DNA of 64,000 nt, taken from contig JABCTZ010000017.1 in the NCBI GenBank assembly GCA_018238155.1, positions 62,001-126,000 of the forward strand, written 5' to 3'. Below, one piece after another: positions 40,904 to 50,236 of this stretch. The number at the start of each line of letters is the position of its first letter. Position 1 is the stretch's first letter. A model generated the notes under the pieces. The model made no database searches and was not told where the DNA came from. It saw nothing but the letters and a program-made list of their open reading frames with translations. Both the position numbers and the translations under genes were made by a program. Source of the DNA: Candidatus Heimdallarchaeota archaeon. GTDB lineage: Archaea; Asgardarchaeota; Heimdallarchaeia; JABLTI01.

Positions 40904-42145
40904 ATGTCAAGCAATTTCTGTGTTTATTGCGGTCAACATTTAGAAGGAAATGATAAATTCTGTTATAAATGTGGCGCAACTGTTCAAGATCAGAAGGTTG
41001 TACCTTCTATTAAAAATCCCGATAATAGACTACATAGTAATAGTTTAACAACTCCAATAATAGATGAAAATAAACGGTCCTCTAGCAAAAATTTGAAACT
41101 ATTAATTCTAATTCCAATAATACTATTTTCAATTGCTTTACCTTTTATAATCCTGTCATCATTAGGGGCGGTTAGATCTCCGCTTGGAACGTTGGACTAT
41201 GAAATAAATTCAATGGACTATTTGGACGTAGAATTAGTAATAGACAATAGTGTTGGCTTAATCGAGATAACTTTTGATGATTCAATGGATGCCCTCTTTG
41301 AAGCAACAATAGAGGTTCGAGGTGGAATTAAAGCTTCTCTGGAGGATGCAAAAAACTTCCAGCATAACGTGATAAACAACAAAACAATAATCACTTTTAA
41401 TTCCGAAGATGAATTCTTAACAATTTGGAATTTTAAAACTCTTACTCATAATCTTTACATTTCATTACATCCAGATACAGTAACTGATTTTAGTGTTTGC
41501 TCTTCTGTAGGCAGTGTTAGTTTAGATTTAGATAGTGTTGATAATCTTGTAATGAAAGATGTGGATTTATCCTCATCCACAGGTTCTGTGAATTTCTGCT
41601 CTGGAAATACAATTAATACTACTATGGAAGATATTATTTTGTCAACTAATAATGGTCGAATCTTATTCAACTTTGATGATGCATTTGGAACGACTGTGAA
41701 CGAAATTGTTTTCGAAGATTCCACTGGTAATATAATTGCACTATTAGGAGAGGCATTGAACATTGAATCTACTGATATAGTCATGTTGACTTCTACAGGT
41801 TCAATAGAATTAACTTTTGAGGATATCCTCTTTAATGAGGATACGAATTGGCTTATTGAAACTTCCACTGGATATATATCAATAGAATTCATTCAAAACA
41901 TCAACCTTCCGGCAAATTTCACAGCAGTATTTAATGTAGAAACATCTACAGGAAGTATTACTATAGATGGAGATGTTGCAAGTGATGTAGGTATAGAAGC
42001 TGCTGCCACAACTAATACAGGTAGTATCAGTTTTCCAAGTGAATCCAGTCAGTACACTTCTGAGAATTTTTACTTGAAAAACAATCGCTTCTCTTTTACG
42101 TTAGTGACCTCTACTGGCAGTATTACAGCAAATTTTGAAAACTAA
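40904..42145 (+). CDS. Membrane protein with zinc ribbon and repeated DUF4097-like beta domain
   Basis: An N-terminal zinc ribbon (CVYCGQHLEGNDKFCYKCGA) sits in the cytoplasm. One membrane helix follows (LLILIPIILFSIALPFIILS). The large outer part is repetitive: strands with the repeat S/N-T-G-x-I/V occur many times (SSTGSVNF, DSTGNIIA, TSTGSIELTF, TSTGYISIEF, TSTGSITIDG, TNTGSISFP, TSTGSITANF), about every 25-35 residues. This is the layout of DUF4097-type beta-helix adhesin-like domains. About 413 aa. The function is unknown; exposure on the cell surface is inferred from the topology. Confidence 0.8.
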   Translation: MSSNFCVYCGQHLEGNDKFCYKCGATVQDQKVVPSIKNPDNRLHSNSLTTPIIDENKRSSSKNLKLLILIPIILFSIALPFIILSSLGAVRSPLGTLDYEINSMDYLDVELVIDNSVGLIEITFDDSMDALFEATIEVRGGIKASLEDAKNFQHNVINNKTIITFNSEDEFLTIWNFKTLTHNLYISLHPDTVTDFSVCSSVGSVSLDLDSVDNLVMKDVDLSSSTGSVNFCSGNTINTTMEDIILSTNNGRILFNFDDAFGTTVNEIVFEDSTGNIIALLGEALNIESTDIVMLTSTGSIELTFEDILFNEDTNWLIETSTGYISIEFIQNINLPANFTAVFNVETSTGSITIDGDVASDVGIEAAATTNTGSISFPSESSQYTSENFYLKNNRFSFTLVTSTGSITANFEN

Positions 42146-42161
42146 CAAATGAAGTTATTTC

Positions 42162-42196
42162 TTACTCCTTCCATTTTTGAAGATATGAGGGAGTAA
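42162..42196 (+). terminator. Hairpin after the zinc-ribbon beta-repeat gene
   Basis: TTACTCC ... GGAGTAA forms a 7-bp stem with a 21-nt loop that contains a T-rich stretch. Confidence 0.4.
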
Positions 42197-42329
42197 CAAA
42201 ACCTCTCCCAAATGACGAATATTCCTTCCTATAGTCATCAAAACCATGTAAAAACATCTTTCATTTTCAATTTTTTAGAAATGAATATATTTGTAGACTC
42301 AAAGTAAATCACTAGTTTGAGGTTATATA

Positions 42330-43367
42330 ATGAAAAACACAAGAAGAAATAAACATGTGCTCATTTCTACGTTTGCACTATTAACAATCGTTCTCATTGT
42401 TTTATCATCAGCTAATCAAATGGTGAATGCAAAAAAAATTACTGCCATCATTCACTCAAACAATTCTGGATTAGCAATGATTGATACAGATTTCTTCGAA
42501 ATTACTGCTGTTGGAGACCACAAACTAACATTAATCGAATATTCACACTACAACAGACCAATTTATCCTAATTATACTCAAGTAAATTTTGCTGTAGTAT
42601 TAGATGGGGAAGAGCATGCTATATCTAAGATAGAGCTTCACTATTCTCAAAATAAAATCAATTGGACAACAATTCTTTTCACTGAAACAAAAAACCTCTC
42701 AGCAAATTCAACTTTATTTGACGTATCAATTGGTCCATTCATTGAGTCTGGTATGTATTCCGTAAAAATCAATGCTACACGAGGTTCGCTTGAGCATGCT
42801 ACTATCTTCTTTTTTATGCATGTAGAAGAAATTAATGGTCTTGTATTCCTTGATTTTGATCATCAAATAGTTGAATTAGAAAATAAGACCAAACTGGTAA
42901 ATCTTCAAGTAAGTGTTCTAGGTAATAATTTGATTAATGACTCTGTAAGAGTAATAGTAAATCAGATCGATTATAATTCAACCACAATGGAACTTATTGA
43001 CGGGTCAACAAATCGATACAATGCTACTATGGGTTCAATTATGCACTGGAACGAGTACGTTCATGTTACTTTTATTGGTAATACCGTTTTAGGAACGGAG
43101 TACAATAATACTAACTTTCTATTTCATAAAGGACCTCCTAGATTTGAAGAACCATTTCTCACTTCAGTTCTTCCAGCAATTCTTGTTAGCTTACTAGTTC
43201 TCGGTTCAATATCCACAATTTTCATCATGGCTAAACGACGTGTGCCTAAGAAATTCGATATCGAAACCTCTGATAATAAGGAATTGAAAGCACAACTAAG
43301 AAAACAAATGAAAAAAGAAAGAAGAAATAAAAAAGAAAAAGTAGAAAAGAAAGATGACTTACTCTGA
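42330..43367 (+). CDS. Secreted, C-terminally anchored surface protein with basic cytosolic tail
   Basis: Not recognised. The signal segment is KHVLISTFALLTIVLIVLSS. The ectodomain of about 260 residues contains many N-x-S/T sites (for example NNSGL, NLSANST, NATRG, YNST, NNTNF) and resembles a beta-sandwich of the type with strands such as VNFAVVLDGEEHAISKIELH. The C-terminal helix (VLPAILVSLLVLGSISTIFI) is followed by a long Lys/Arg/Glu tail (KRRVPKKFDIETSDNKEL; KEKVEKKDDLL). Surface display is inferred. It is convergent with purA, with a 4-bp gap. Confidence 0.65.
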   Translation: MKNTRRNKHVLISTFALLTIVLIVLSSANQMVNAKKITAIIHSNNSGLAMIDTDFFEITAVGDHKLTLIEYSHYNRPIYPNYTQVNFAVVLDGEEHAISKIELHYSQNKINWTTILFTETKNLSANSTLFDVSIGPFIESGMYSVKINATRGSLEHATIFFFMHVEEINGLVFLDFDHQIVELENKTKLVNLQVSVLGNNLINDSVRVIVNQIDYNSTTMELIDGSTNRYNATMGSIMHWNEYVHVTFIGNTVLGTEYNNTNFLFHKGPPRFEEPFLTSVLPAILVSLLVLGSISTIFIMAKRRVPKKFDIETSDNKELKAQLRKQMKKERRNKKEKVEKKDDLL

Positions 43368-43371
43368 ATCA

Positions 43372-44388
43372 TCATTTCATTTTTTCAAGTCGAAGATCAA
43401 TTAGAGCTTCTGCTTCTGGACCTGTTCCAACAAAAGTAACGGGGATATTTGTCTCCTTTTCGATTTCTGCAATGAATTGGAGTGCTTCTTTTGTCAATTT
43501 ATCATCAGAATTGGCTCCGGCAATTTCGGGGAAAATAATATCCAATTTGGTTAAAGCTATTTGTGTTGCTCCATTAAGTCGAATTGCTTTTCTAGCAACA
43601 TCGAAATCGATTGGTGCGGATCTTCTTGCTCTACCCGTAACAGTGCCATGTTCTACCCAACCCCGCTTCTCTATTTCTTCTTCAGAGAGTGTACCAGGCA
43701 TTGGTCCTTCACCAACTCGAGTCATAAAAGCTTTGAATACAATAATGACTTCATCTACTTTTGTTGGACCAATACCAACATCCGAACAAATTTGAGGAGC
43801 GGATACGTCTTTGCTTGTAACAAAAGGGTATGTTCCATGCCAGAGTGAGAGCATTGTTCCTTGAGTTCCTTCAAGAACGACATTCTTTCCAGCTTCAATT
43901 GCTTCATTGATCTCCTTAGAAACATCAGTTAAGTATGGTTTTAACTCAGGAACTTCTTGAGCTAACCTCAATGTTCTTCTTGCTCGATCTTCGTTTGCTG
44001 GACCACATCCTGTTCCCGTGCTACCAATTTTATCTTTGAGATGCTTATCTGTTTGGTCCTTTTCTTTGTGTTCTTTATCAATTACTCCTGTCTGAAAATC
44101 AATACCAATTCGATCTTTGCAACCTGTTTCATTTATCTCTTTGAGAAAGATCTCGGGGTCGACAAGTACACCTGCACCTACTAATAAACGAGATTTTTTA
44201 CTCGTAAAACCACTTGGTATCATTCGCAGTCCAAACTTTTTCCCTTCAAAGACAACAGTATGTCCTGCATTTGTTCCTACACCACCTCGAGCGATGATTG
44301 CCGGATGTTCAGCATATGCAATATAGCTGATGATTTTTCCTTTACCTTCATCGCCCCAAAAGCCACCTACAATAATTGTCGTTGTCAT
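43372..44388 (-). CDS. purA: Adenylosuccinate synthetase
   Basis: PurA joins IMP and aspartate with GTP to make adenylosuccinate, the first step from IMP to AMP. The GTP-binding start is IIVGGFWGDEGKGKIISYIA, with the catalytic Asp of the GDEGKGK block and a His following in NAGHTVVF. Further matches are GSTGTGCGPANEDRARR, VVLEGTQGTMLSLWHGTYPF and VTGRARRSAPIDFDVARKAI. At about 339 aa it is of the short archaeal type. The ATG at 44388 (MTTTIIVGG) is preferred over an upstream in-frame ATG at 44415. Confidence 0.95.
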   Translation of the reverse strand: MTTTIIVGGFWGDEGKGKIISYIAYAEHPAIIARGGVGTNAGHTVVFEGKKFGLRMIPSGFTSKKSRLLVGAGVLVDPEIFLKEINETGCKDRIGIDFQTGVIDKEHKEKDQTDKHLKDKIGSTGTGCGPANEDRARRTLRLAQEVPELKPYLTDVSKEINEAIEAGKNVVLEGTQGTMLSLWHGTYPFVTSKDVSAPQICSDVGIGPTKVDEVIIVFKAFMTRVGEGPMPGTLSEEEIEKRGWVEHGTVTGRARRSAPIDFDVARKAIRLNGATQIALTKLDIIFPEIAGANSDDKLTKEALQFIAEIEKETNIPVTFVGTGPEAEALIDLRLEKMK

Positions 44389-44510
44389 GGTTCGTTCGTG
44401 TGAAAAACTCACCATAATAATTAAAGTCCTTTTGTTAACTTAAAGGTGATAATTTTACATAGCACTGCGAAAACTTAATATGCAAAAGCTTTTGGATAAT
44501 CGTAAGCGCA

Positions 44511-44569
44511 ATTGATGAGTCCGATACAGGTCTTTCCTCAAGAAGTTTCTCAGTCGTTTCCTCATCAAT
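44511..44569. promoter_or_regulatory. 9-bp inverted repeat upstream of rtcB
   Basis: ATTGATGAG (44511-44519) and CTCATCAAT (44561-44569) are exact inverse copies with a 41-nt spacer, 49 bp before the rtcB start codon. It may be a 5' UTR stem or an operator. Confidence 0.4.
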
Positions 44570-44617
44570 AATTGTGAACTAATTGAAATTTGTACAAGAT
44601 GCAGAGGTCAGAAGAAA

Positions 44618-46075
44618 ATGTCAGAAAAGAAAAATATTGTTCCAAAAAAGATTAGTGAAGGAATATATGAAATTCCTAAAGACGCAAAAAACTATATGAA
44701 AGTTCCTGCAAGGATTTTTGCTGATGAAAAGATAATTCGAGCAATGGAACAAAGGATGTTTTTACAAGCAACTCACATAGCTTGGTTACCTGGAATTTAT
44801 AAGAATGCTCTAGTTCTACCTGACGGACACATGGGGTACGGATTCCCTATTGGTGGAGTAGCTGCAACTGATTATGAGGAAGGAGTAATTAGTCCTGGTG
44901 GTGTAGGATACGATATCAATTGTGGAGTACGTGCTGTAAGAACAAATCTAAAAAAGAAAGACATTATGCCAAACAGTCAGAAATTGGTTGAAGCATTATT
45001 CAATAATATTCCAGCAGGACTCGGTTCTAAAGCAAAAATTCGTCTCTCAAAAACTGAATTGGATGAGCTCTTAATTGAAGGCGCAAGCTATTGCGTGAAG
45101 AAAGGCTTAGGTTGGGACGAAGACCTTGATCATTGTGAAGAAAACGGTCAAATGAAGAATGCCGATATTTCCAAGGTATCGGAAAGAGCGTTATCTCGAG
45201 GTATTCCACAAGCAGGTAGCTTGGGAAGTGGCAACCATTTTCTGGAAATTCAATATGTTGATAAAATCTATGATGAAGATTTAGCAAAGAACATGGGCAT
45301 CATAGAAAAAGAACAAGTAATTGTAATGATTCATACTGGGAGTCGTGGTTTAGGACACCAAATTTGTGGTGACTATCTGCGAAAAGTAGAACAAGCGATG
45401 CCAAAATATAACATTCAACCACCCGATAGAGAATTGTCTTCTGTACCAATACAGAGCGATGATGGACAAGATTATTTCGGCGCAATGGCTTGTGGAGCAA
45501 ATTTTGCTTGGGGAAATCGTCAAATGATTCTTCACTGGGTGCGTGAAACATTTGAGAAACAATTCAAAACTTCCGCGGAAGATCTTGATATGCATCTCAT
45601 TTATGATGTTGCACACAATATTGCAAAGAAAGAAGAACATACAATTGATAAGAAGAAACGAACCGTAATTACTCATAGAAAAGGTGCAACTCGAGCATTT
45701 CCGGCAAATCATCCAGAGGTACCACAAGCATACCGTTCAATGGGTCAGCCGGTTCTATTACCTGGTAGTATGGGTACTGCGTCTTACATTCTTGTCGGAC
45801 AACCGAAATCAATGGAAGTAAGCTTTGGCAGTACTGCACATGGTGCAGGTCGTGTTTTAAGCAGACGTGCTGCATTAAAACGATTCTGGGGTTCCACTAT
45901 TAAAGATGAATTGAAAGGCAAAGGAATTACTGTAAAAGTAGCAAATCCAAAAATGATTGCTGAAGAAGCACCTGGTGTTTACAAAGATATCGATGCTGTT
46001 GCAGCTGTAAGTGATTCTCTTGGTATTGGTAAAAGAGTCGTTCGATTGAAACCTATTGCCGTTGTAAAAGGTTAG
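44618..46075 (+). CDS. rtcB: tRNA-splicing ligase RtcB
   Basis: RtcB joins tRNA halves after intron removal, using GTP and Mn2+. The Mn-binding and catalytic elements are visible: GYDINCGVRAV with the metal-binding Cys, PDGHMGYGFPIGG, GSLGSGNHFLEIQ, IHTGSRGLGHQ, the MACGANFAWGNRQ block, YDVAHNIAKKEEH, PGSMGTASYILVG, and the GMP-accepting His in GSTAHGAGRVLSR. The length of 485 aa is normal with no intein. The same window has a tRNA-Arg gene with an intron, a likely substrate type for this ligase. Confidence 0.97.
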   Translation: MSEKKNIVPKKISEGIYEIPKDAKNYMKVPARIFADEKIIRAMEQRMFLQATHIAWLPGIYKNALVLPDGHMGYGFPIGGVAATDYEEGVISPGGVGYDINCGVRAVRTNLKKKDIMPNSQKLVEALFNNIPAGLGSKAKIRLSKTELDELLIEGASYCVKKGLGWDEDLDHCEENGQMKNADISKVSERALSRGIPQAGSLGSGNHFLEIQYVDKIYDEDLAKNMGIIEKEQVIVMIHTGSRGLGHQICGDYLRKVEQAMPKYNIQPPDRELSSVPIQSDDGQDYFGAMACGANFAWGNRQMILHWVRETFEKQFKTSAEDLDMHLIYDVAHNIAKKEEHTIDKKKRTVITHRKGATRAFPANHPEVPQAYRSMGQPVLLPGSMGTASYILVGQPKSMEVSFGSTAHGAGRVLSRRAALKRFWGSTIKDELKGKGITVKVANPKMIAEEAPGVYKDIDAVAAVSDSLGIGKRVVRLKPIAVVKG

Positions 46076-46079
46076 TCTC

Positions 46080-46104
46080 GAGGAGTTTTCTCCTCACATT
46101 TTTT
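46080..46104 (+). terminator. Hairpin terminator after rtcB
   Basis: GAGGAG-tttt-CTCCTC forms a perfect 6-bp stem, followed by acattttttt. It starts 5 bp after the rtcB stop codon. Confidence 0.75.
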
Positions 46105-46298
46105 TCTTTATCCTGTTTATCGAATCTTATGGTTTTATGAAAAAAGTGAGCTAGAAAAAACGGTTCTTGATTCTAGTATTGGAGTGACTATACAGCAAAT
46201 TTCTTTCATTACATCTTAAATAAGAAATAATTGAATCTATTGTTTTCGAATATAATGGTTTATTATCTTGGAATACAAAACATTCTTTGGAGATAAAA

Positions 46299-47036
46299 TT
46301 GTCACAAGAAGAATTGAGATTTTGCAAATTTTGTGGAGAACATGTAGAATATCTTACAGATTTTAACGACTATTTTTGTAAGTTCTGTAATTCATATCAA
46401 ACTAAAAGTGTCCCAATTCAATCTAAGGGAAAGAAAACTGATAAAATAAAATCAAACTTAGATTCTTCACCTCCACCTTTACATAAACCGGTCTTGCCCC
46501 CTGAGTGGCAGGATAATATTCCAATCTTTCGACATAGTGAATATTTAGTTGTTCAAGCAATTCTTAGCTTTGGTCCAAAGTATACGATCTATAATGTAAG
46601 TGGATTAAAGATGGGTGAATGCCAAGGAAGAATACTTTCTTGGGGTGGAGAATTCGACTTTTATGATAATAATGGACAACATGTAGCTAAAGTGAAAGGG
46701 AGTCCAACTCTGTTATCAATTCAAACAAAGACATGGAAAATAACTGATTTTCGTGGAACCTTTAAAGGAGCAATAAAATCACATTATGGTTTTCTCAAAA
46801 GAAACTGGGAATTGTATGATGAACATGGAACTTTAATCGCTCGACCAAATGAGCAAGTATGGTTTAAGTATAACTGGCAAGCAGTCAGCCCTCAAGGACA
46901 AATATTGGTCTCAGTGGATAAACAATTGTTCACTATCCGAGATAAATTCAGTGTAAAAGTCAGCCCAAATATTGATCCTTTAATAGCACTTGCTTACTCA
47001 ATTGCAATTGATTATATGTATTTCAAAGGCGATTGA
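46299..47036 (+). CDS. Zinc-ribbon protein with LURP-one/scramblase-like domain
   Basis: The N-terminus has two CxxC pairs (LRFCKFCGEHVE; YFCKFCNSYQ), a zinc ribbon. After a flexible linker, residues about 85-245 show the repeated 12-stranded beta-barrel pattern of the LURP-one/Tubby-like/scramblase fold: KYTIYNVSGLKMGECQGRIL, FDFYDNNGQHVAKVKG, WELYDEHGTLIARPNEQVW and, at the end, DPLIALAYSIAIDYMYF, the buried C-terminal helix. Members bind phospholipid headgroups or move lipids; the function here is unknown. TTG 46299 is preferred (GGAG upstream) over a TTG at 46287. About 245 aa. Confidence 0.75.
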   Translation: MSQEELRFCKFCGEHVEYLTDFNDYFCKFCNSYQTKSVPIQSKGKKTDKIKSNLDSSPPPLHKPVLPPEWQDNIPIFRHSEYLVVQAILSFGPKYTIYNVSGLKMGECQGRILSWGGEFDFYDNNGQHVAKVKGSPTLLSIQTKTWKITDFRGTFKGAIKSHYGFLKRNWELYDEHGTLIARPNEQVWFKYNWQAVSPQGQILVSVDKQLFTIRDKFSVKVSPNIDPLIALAYSIAIDYMYFKGD

Positions 47037-47144
47037 ATTATTCTTCTCCTCTCGCCTCACTCTTTTTTATTATTGAACATTCAAATATTTTTAATCAATC
47101 AATAGCTTTTTAATGAAGATTTTTTAGCTTTATGCTGAATCCAA

Positions 47145-48464
47145 ATGATACGCAAAGATCGCTTTAAATTGCTCATTCCTATTAGCCTTTTTCACACAAT
47201 GGCGCACATTTATCCATATTTGTTACCTGTTCTCTGTTTAGTTATACGTGAAGATATTGTAATGGATTACACTCAAGTTGCTCTTCTTTCAATGATAGGA
47301 ATGTTAGTAACTATTCCTTTAACCATTGCTTTCGGTTTTGTTGGTGATCGAATTAGTAAATGGCGATTAGAACTTGTCATTGCAGGTTTTCTGTTAATTT
47401 TTGCACATTCTTTCATAATTTTTGCCGCTCAAACATATGCTGTTTTAATCATTGCTGCAGTTGTTGCTGGTATCGGCGCATCTGTATTTCATCCAATAGT
47501 TTTACCAATGCTTTCTCAAGAATTTGGTGCTGAACGCAATGTAGCTTTAAGTATCAATCTGATCTTTGGAGCTTTAGGTTCAATTATTACTCCAATTGTT
47601 TCAATCTCTCTTAGTGATTGGTTGGGTTGGAGAACTACAGCGCTAATCTTTGGCATTGCCGGACTAATCTTCTTGCCAATTTTATCCATCAGTATTTTAT
47701 TAGGAAAGAAATACATAGAATATAATCCGGAAGAAGCACTGGTGAAAAATGAAATAGTGGTTAAAATAGATACTTCCAACAATAAAAATGTCCGAACAAT
47801 AAAGAAACTCACATTCATCACAGGTCCATTTATAGCTCTGGTATTAGCCCAAATAATACGAGCCGGCACATTTAGAATTTTGAATACATTCACAGCTTTT
47901 ATCTTTGAAGACCATTTTGGTGCTTCAAAATTAACGAGTGCACTAATTATGTCAATCATTCTTGGATGCGGAGGTATTGCCGCACTAATAAGTGGTTTCG
48001 TGTCAATTAGAAAAGGTAGTTTACGAGTGTTTCTTTTTGCTAAATCAACAACTGTAATTGCTTCTCTATTCGTAATTGGATTTGTTATCTATATAGCTCT
48101 TGCGAAGGTTGTAGTAGGAGTCGCACTTCTTGTCTTAGCAATATTTCTTTTCATATTCTTAGTTATGTCATTCTATTTTGGAAGTCCATCATCAAATGCA
48201 CTCTTTGCAGAAATGGTCCCTCAGAGAGTTTTAGGATCGACTTTTGGTGTTGTGAACGCTTTAATGACTGGATTCTCAGCATTAACACCACTGATTTTTG
48301 GTACAATAGTTGACAAAAACTATAATTTCCCATACGAGTATTTCTTACTCTTTCTCTTCTCTGTTATTCCCCTTGGATTACTCATTTATGTTAAATCGAA
48401 AATTGGATTCAAAACACCAGAAGAAGTAGAAGAAGCTCGAAAGAAAGGTGTGCACTTTCATTAG
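47145..48464 (+). CDS. Major facilitator superfamily (MFS) transporter
   Basis: A 439-aa polytopic protein with about 12 hydrophobic helices. The MFS loop motif A is FGFVGDRISKWRLELVI (G-x-x-x-D-R-x-x-x), and TM4-5 shows VVAGIGASVFHPIVLPMLSQ, which resembles the fosmidomycin-resistance (Fsr)-type MFS subgroup. The middle loop is short and basic. It is expected to export a small molecule or drug using a proton gradient; the substrate is not known. It is convergent with a ZIP metal transporter gene, with a 7-bp gap. Confidence 0.9.
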   Translation: MIRKDRFKLLIPISLFHTMAHIYPYLLPVLCLVIREDIVMDYTQVALLSMIGMLVTIPLTIAFGFVGDRISKWRLELVIAGFLLIFAHSFIIFAAQTYAVLIIAAVVAGIGASVFHPIVLPMLSQEFGAERNVALSINLIFGALGSIITPIVSISLSDWLGWRTTALIFGIAGLIFLPILSISILLGKKYIEYNPEEALVKNEIVVKIDTSNNKNVRTIKKLTFITGPFIALVLAQIIRAGTFRILNTFTAFIFEDHFGASKLTSALIMSIILGCGGIAALISGFVSIRKGSLRVFLFAKSTTVIASLFVIGFVIYIALAKVVVGVALLVLAIFLFIFLVMSFYFGSPSSNALFAEMVPQRVLGSTFGVVNALMTGFSALTPLIFGTIVDKNYNFPYEYFLLFLFSVIPLGLLIYVKSKIGFKTPEEVEEARKKGVHFH

Positions 48465-48471
48465 GATCGCT

Positions 48472-49383
48472 TCACAAAAATTCAAAGAGTACTAAACTAC
48501 CAGCCATAATTAGCATACCTAGTACTACTCCACCCATTACTAAATGTCCACTGCCATATTCATGAGCAACAGGAATTAATTCGTCAATTGAAATGTAAAC
48601 CATTATTCCTGCAACTGATGCCAAGCTAATCGCTAAAACAGCTGGAGTTAGAAATGGTCGAAGAATTAAGTAAGCAATTGCTGCTCCAATAGGTTCAGCC
48701 ATTCCCGAAGCAAGAGATAAACCAAAACTTTTCCATTTACTTTTAGTAGCAAAATAAATAGGGATAGAAACACTGATTCCTTCTGGAATATTATGAATGG
48801 CAATCGCAACTGCAATAGTAATGCCAAGAGAAACATCATCAAGAGCAGTGGCAAAAGTAGCTATTCCTTCTGGGAAATTATGAATAGCAATAGCTACTGC
48901 TGTTAGAACACCTGTTCTTGTTAATGATTTTGCCTTTGCTTTTTCAGTTGTTTCTTCATTTATAACTCTTAGATCAACTTTTTCTTCTTCATCGGATTTC
49001 TTGTCTTCCTCACAATCTCTGCATTCCCCTTGAATTTTACTTATTGAATCGCAATCTTTAGTCATATGATGAAGATTCTTTTCATGGGGAATAAGAAAGT
49101 CTATTAGAGCAACAATACCCATGCCAACAAAGAAAGCAAGATAGACCCAGTAGCTTTCAAGAGATTGAAGAGCTTTTACCATTAGCTCCATAAAAGAAAC
49201 AATTATCATTACTCCAGCTGAAAGTCCAAGGAAGAAAGCTAAATATTCTTTTTTAAATTTCTTGAAGAAAAAAGGGATAGCACTACCAATGCCTGTTGCC
49301 AATCCTGCTCCTGCTGTTAATAAAAATGCTGCTAATACTGGATCCAATGAAATCCCATCCAATAGTTCTGATAGACGTATCAT
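48472..49383 (-). CDS. ZIP-family metal transporter
   Basis: A ZIP transporter, probably for zinc or another divalent metal. The TM4 metal-binding motif is IHNFPEGIATFATALDD, and TM5 has AIHNIPEGISVSIPIYF; both H-N-x-P-E-G sites are intact. About eight helices are visible. The cytosolic loop between TM3 and TM4 is acidic and Cys-rich (KDCDSISKIQGECRDCEEDK), which could bind metal for sensing. The ZupT-like arrangement and the 303-aa length agree with the family. It is a single gene. Confidence 0.93.
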   Translation of the reverse strand: MIRLSELLDGISLDPVLAAFLLTAGAGLATGIGSAIPFFFKKFKKEYLAFFLGLSAGVMIIVSFMELMVKALQSLESYWVYLAFFVGMGIVALIDFLIPHEKNLHHMTKDCDSISKIQGECRDCEEDKKSDEEEKVDLRVINEETTEKAKAKSLTRTGVLTAVAIAIHNFPEGIATFATALDDVSLGITIAVAIAIHNIPEGISVSIPIYFATKSKWKSFGLSLASGMAEPIGAAIAYLILRPFLTPAVLAISLASVAGIMVYISIDELIPVAHEYGSGHLVMGGVVLGMLIMAGSLVLFEFL

Positions 49384-49525
49384 TATTACTGCTTTATTGT
49401 TTATAATCTTATTTTTTTATTAAATATAGATAGGTAAAAAAAAGACTATTGATTATTTGCCGAAAAGACTGATAAAAGTCCTTTTTAGGAATAGCTTTTT
49501 TAAACAATTATTGAATAGTAAACAT

Positions 49526-50005
49526 ATGGAAACTCAAAATAAAATGGTAAATTATGTAGCTCTTATAGCTGTTGCGATATTTAGTTTAGTAGCAATGATA
49601 TTAGTACTTTCTACTGATTTTGGTTGGCAAGATTATGGTGAATATCATTCCACCTACTGGTTTTGGCTTGGAAATTCAAATGTTGCTGCTTGGCCTCAGT
49701 TCTTTCTGGTAGTAATAGCACTAGCCTTTCTAATTTCATTATGTTATTCAGTTCTATTATTCTTAATTAATCTTGAAAAAATATCCTTAAACATCTCAAT
49801 AAAATGGCATGCCATTATCGGACTATTTATTGCCAGTGTTGCTTTCATATCTACTCTATTTACAGTAGGAATGTGGGGGATTGCTTCAATTGATTATTAT
49901 TGGGGTGTAGCAACAAGCTTCTATACTTCATTATTTGGATCAATAATTATAGGAACATTCTATCTTGTTTATCTAGTAAACGCAAGAAAAACATTGGTTG
50001 AGTGA
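49526..50005 (+). CDS. Four-helix membrane protein of unknown function
   Basis: Not recognised. About 159 aa from ATG 49526 (METQNKMVNYVAL), which precedes four clear hydrophobic helices (LIAVAIFSLVAMILVLST; FFLVVIALAFLISLCYSVLL; IIGLFIASVAFISTLFTVG; SLFGSIIIGTFYLVYLV). An upstream in-frame TTG (49457) adds only a poor 23-residue lead. The first loop is Trp/Tyr/Gly-rich (DFGWQDYGEYHSTYWFWLGN). No conserved catalytic residues stand out. Confidence 0.6.
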   Translation: METQNKMVNYVALIAVAIFSLVAMILVLSTDFGWQDYGEYHSTYWFWLGNSNVAAWPQFFLVVIALAFLISLCYSVLLFLINLEKISLNISIKWHAIIGLFIASVAFISTLFTVGMWGIASIDYYWGVATSFYTSLFGSIIIGTFYLVYLVNARKTLVE

Positions 50006-50236
50006 CTGACCTACTAACTGAAAAATTATCAAAATACCATTACAAATTATTTATCAATTCTATTACTTTGGAGAAAGGTAAAATAACCGATTCAAACTTA
50101 CATATTTACCTTATTTAAGAATTGATTCTAAGTAGTTGCTAGATACCCATCTTTTTTCTTTCTTTTGTCAAGTTGAGAATCTTTATTAAGAAAAAAAGAT
50201 TACCCTATACAATAATAGTACACTGGAGGGTATAAG

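Noticed and set aside
41500-42140. DNA tandem repeat in the beta-domain gene
   Set aside because: The S/N-T-G-x-I/V repetition is at protein level, with diverged codons and variable spacing, so it reflects the beta-helix fold and not a DNA satellite.
44512-44545. A hammerhead-ribozyme-like start (GATGAGTCC) before rtcB
   Set aside because: The GAAA core and the closing strand of stem II are missing; the segment is better explained as one arm of the 9-bp inverted repeat.
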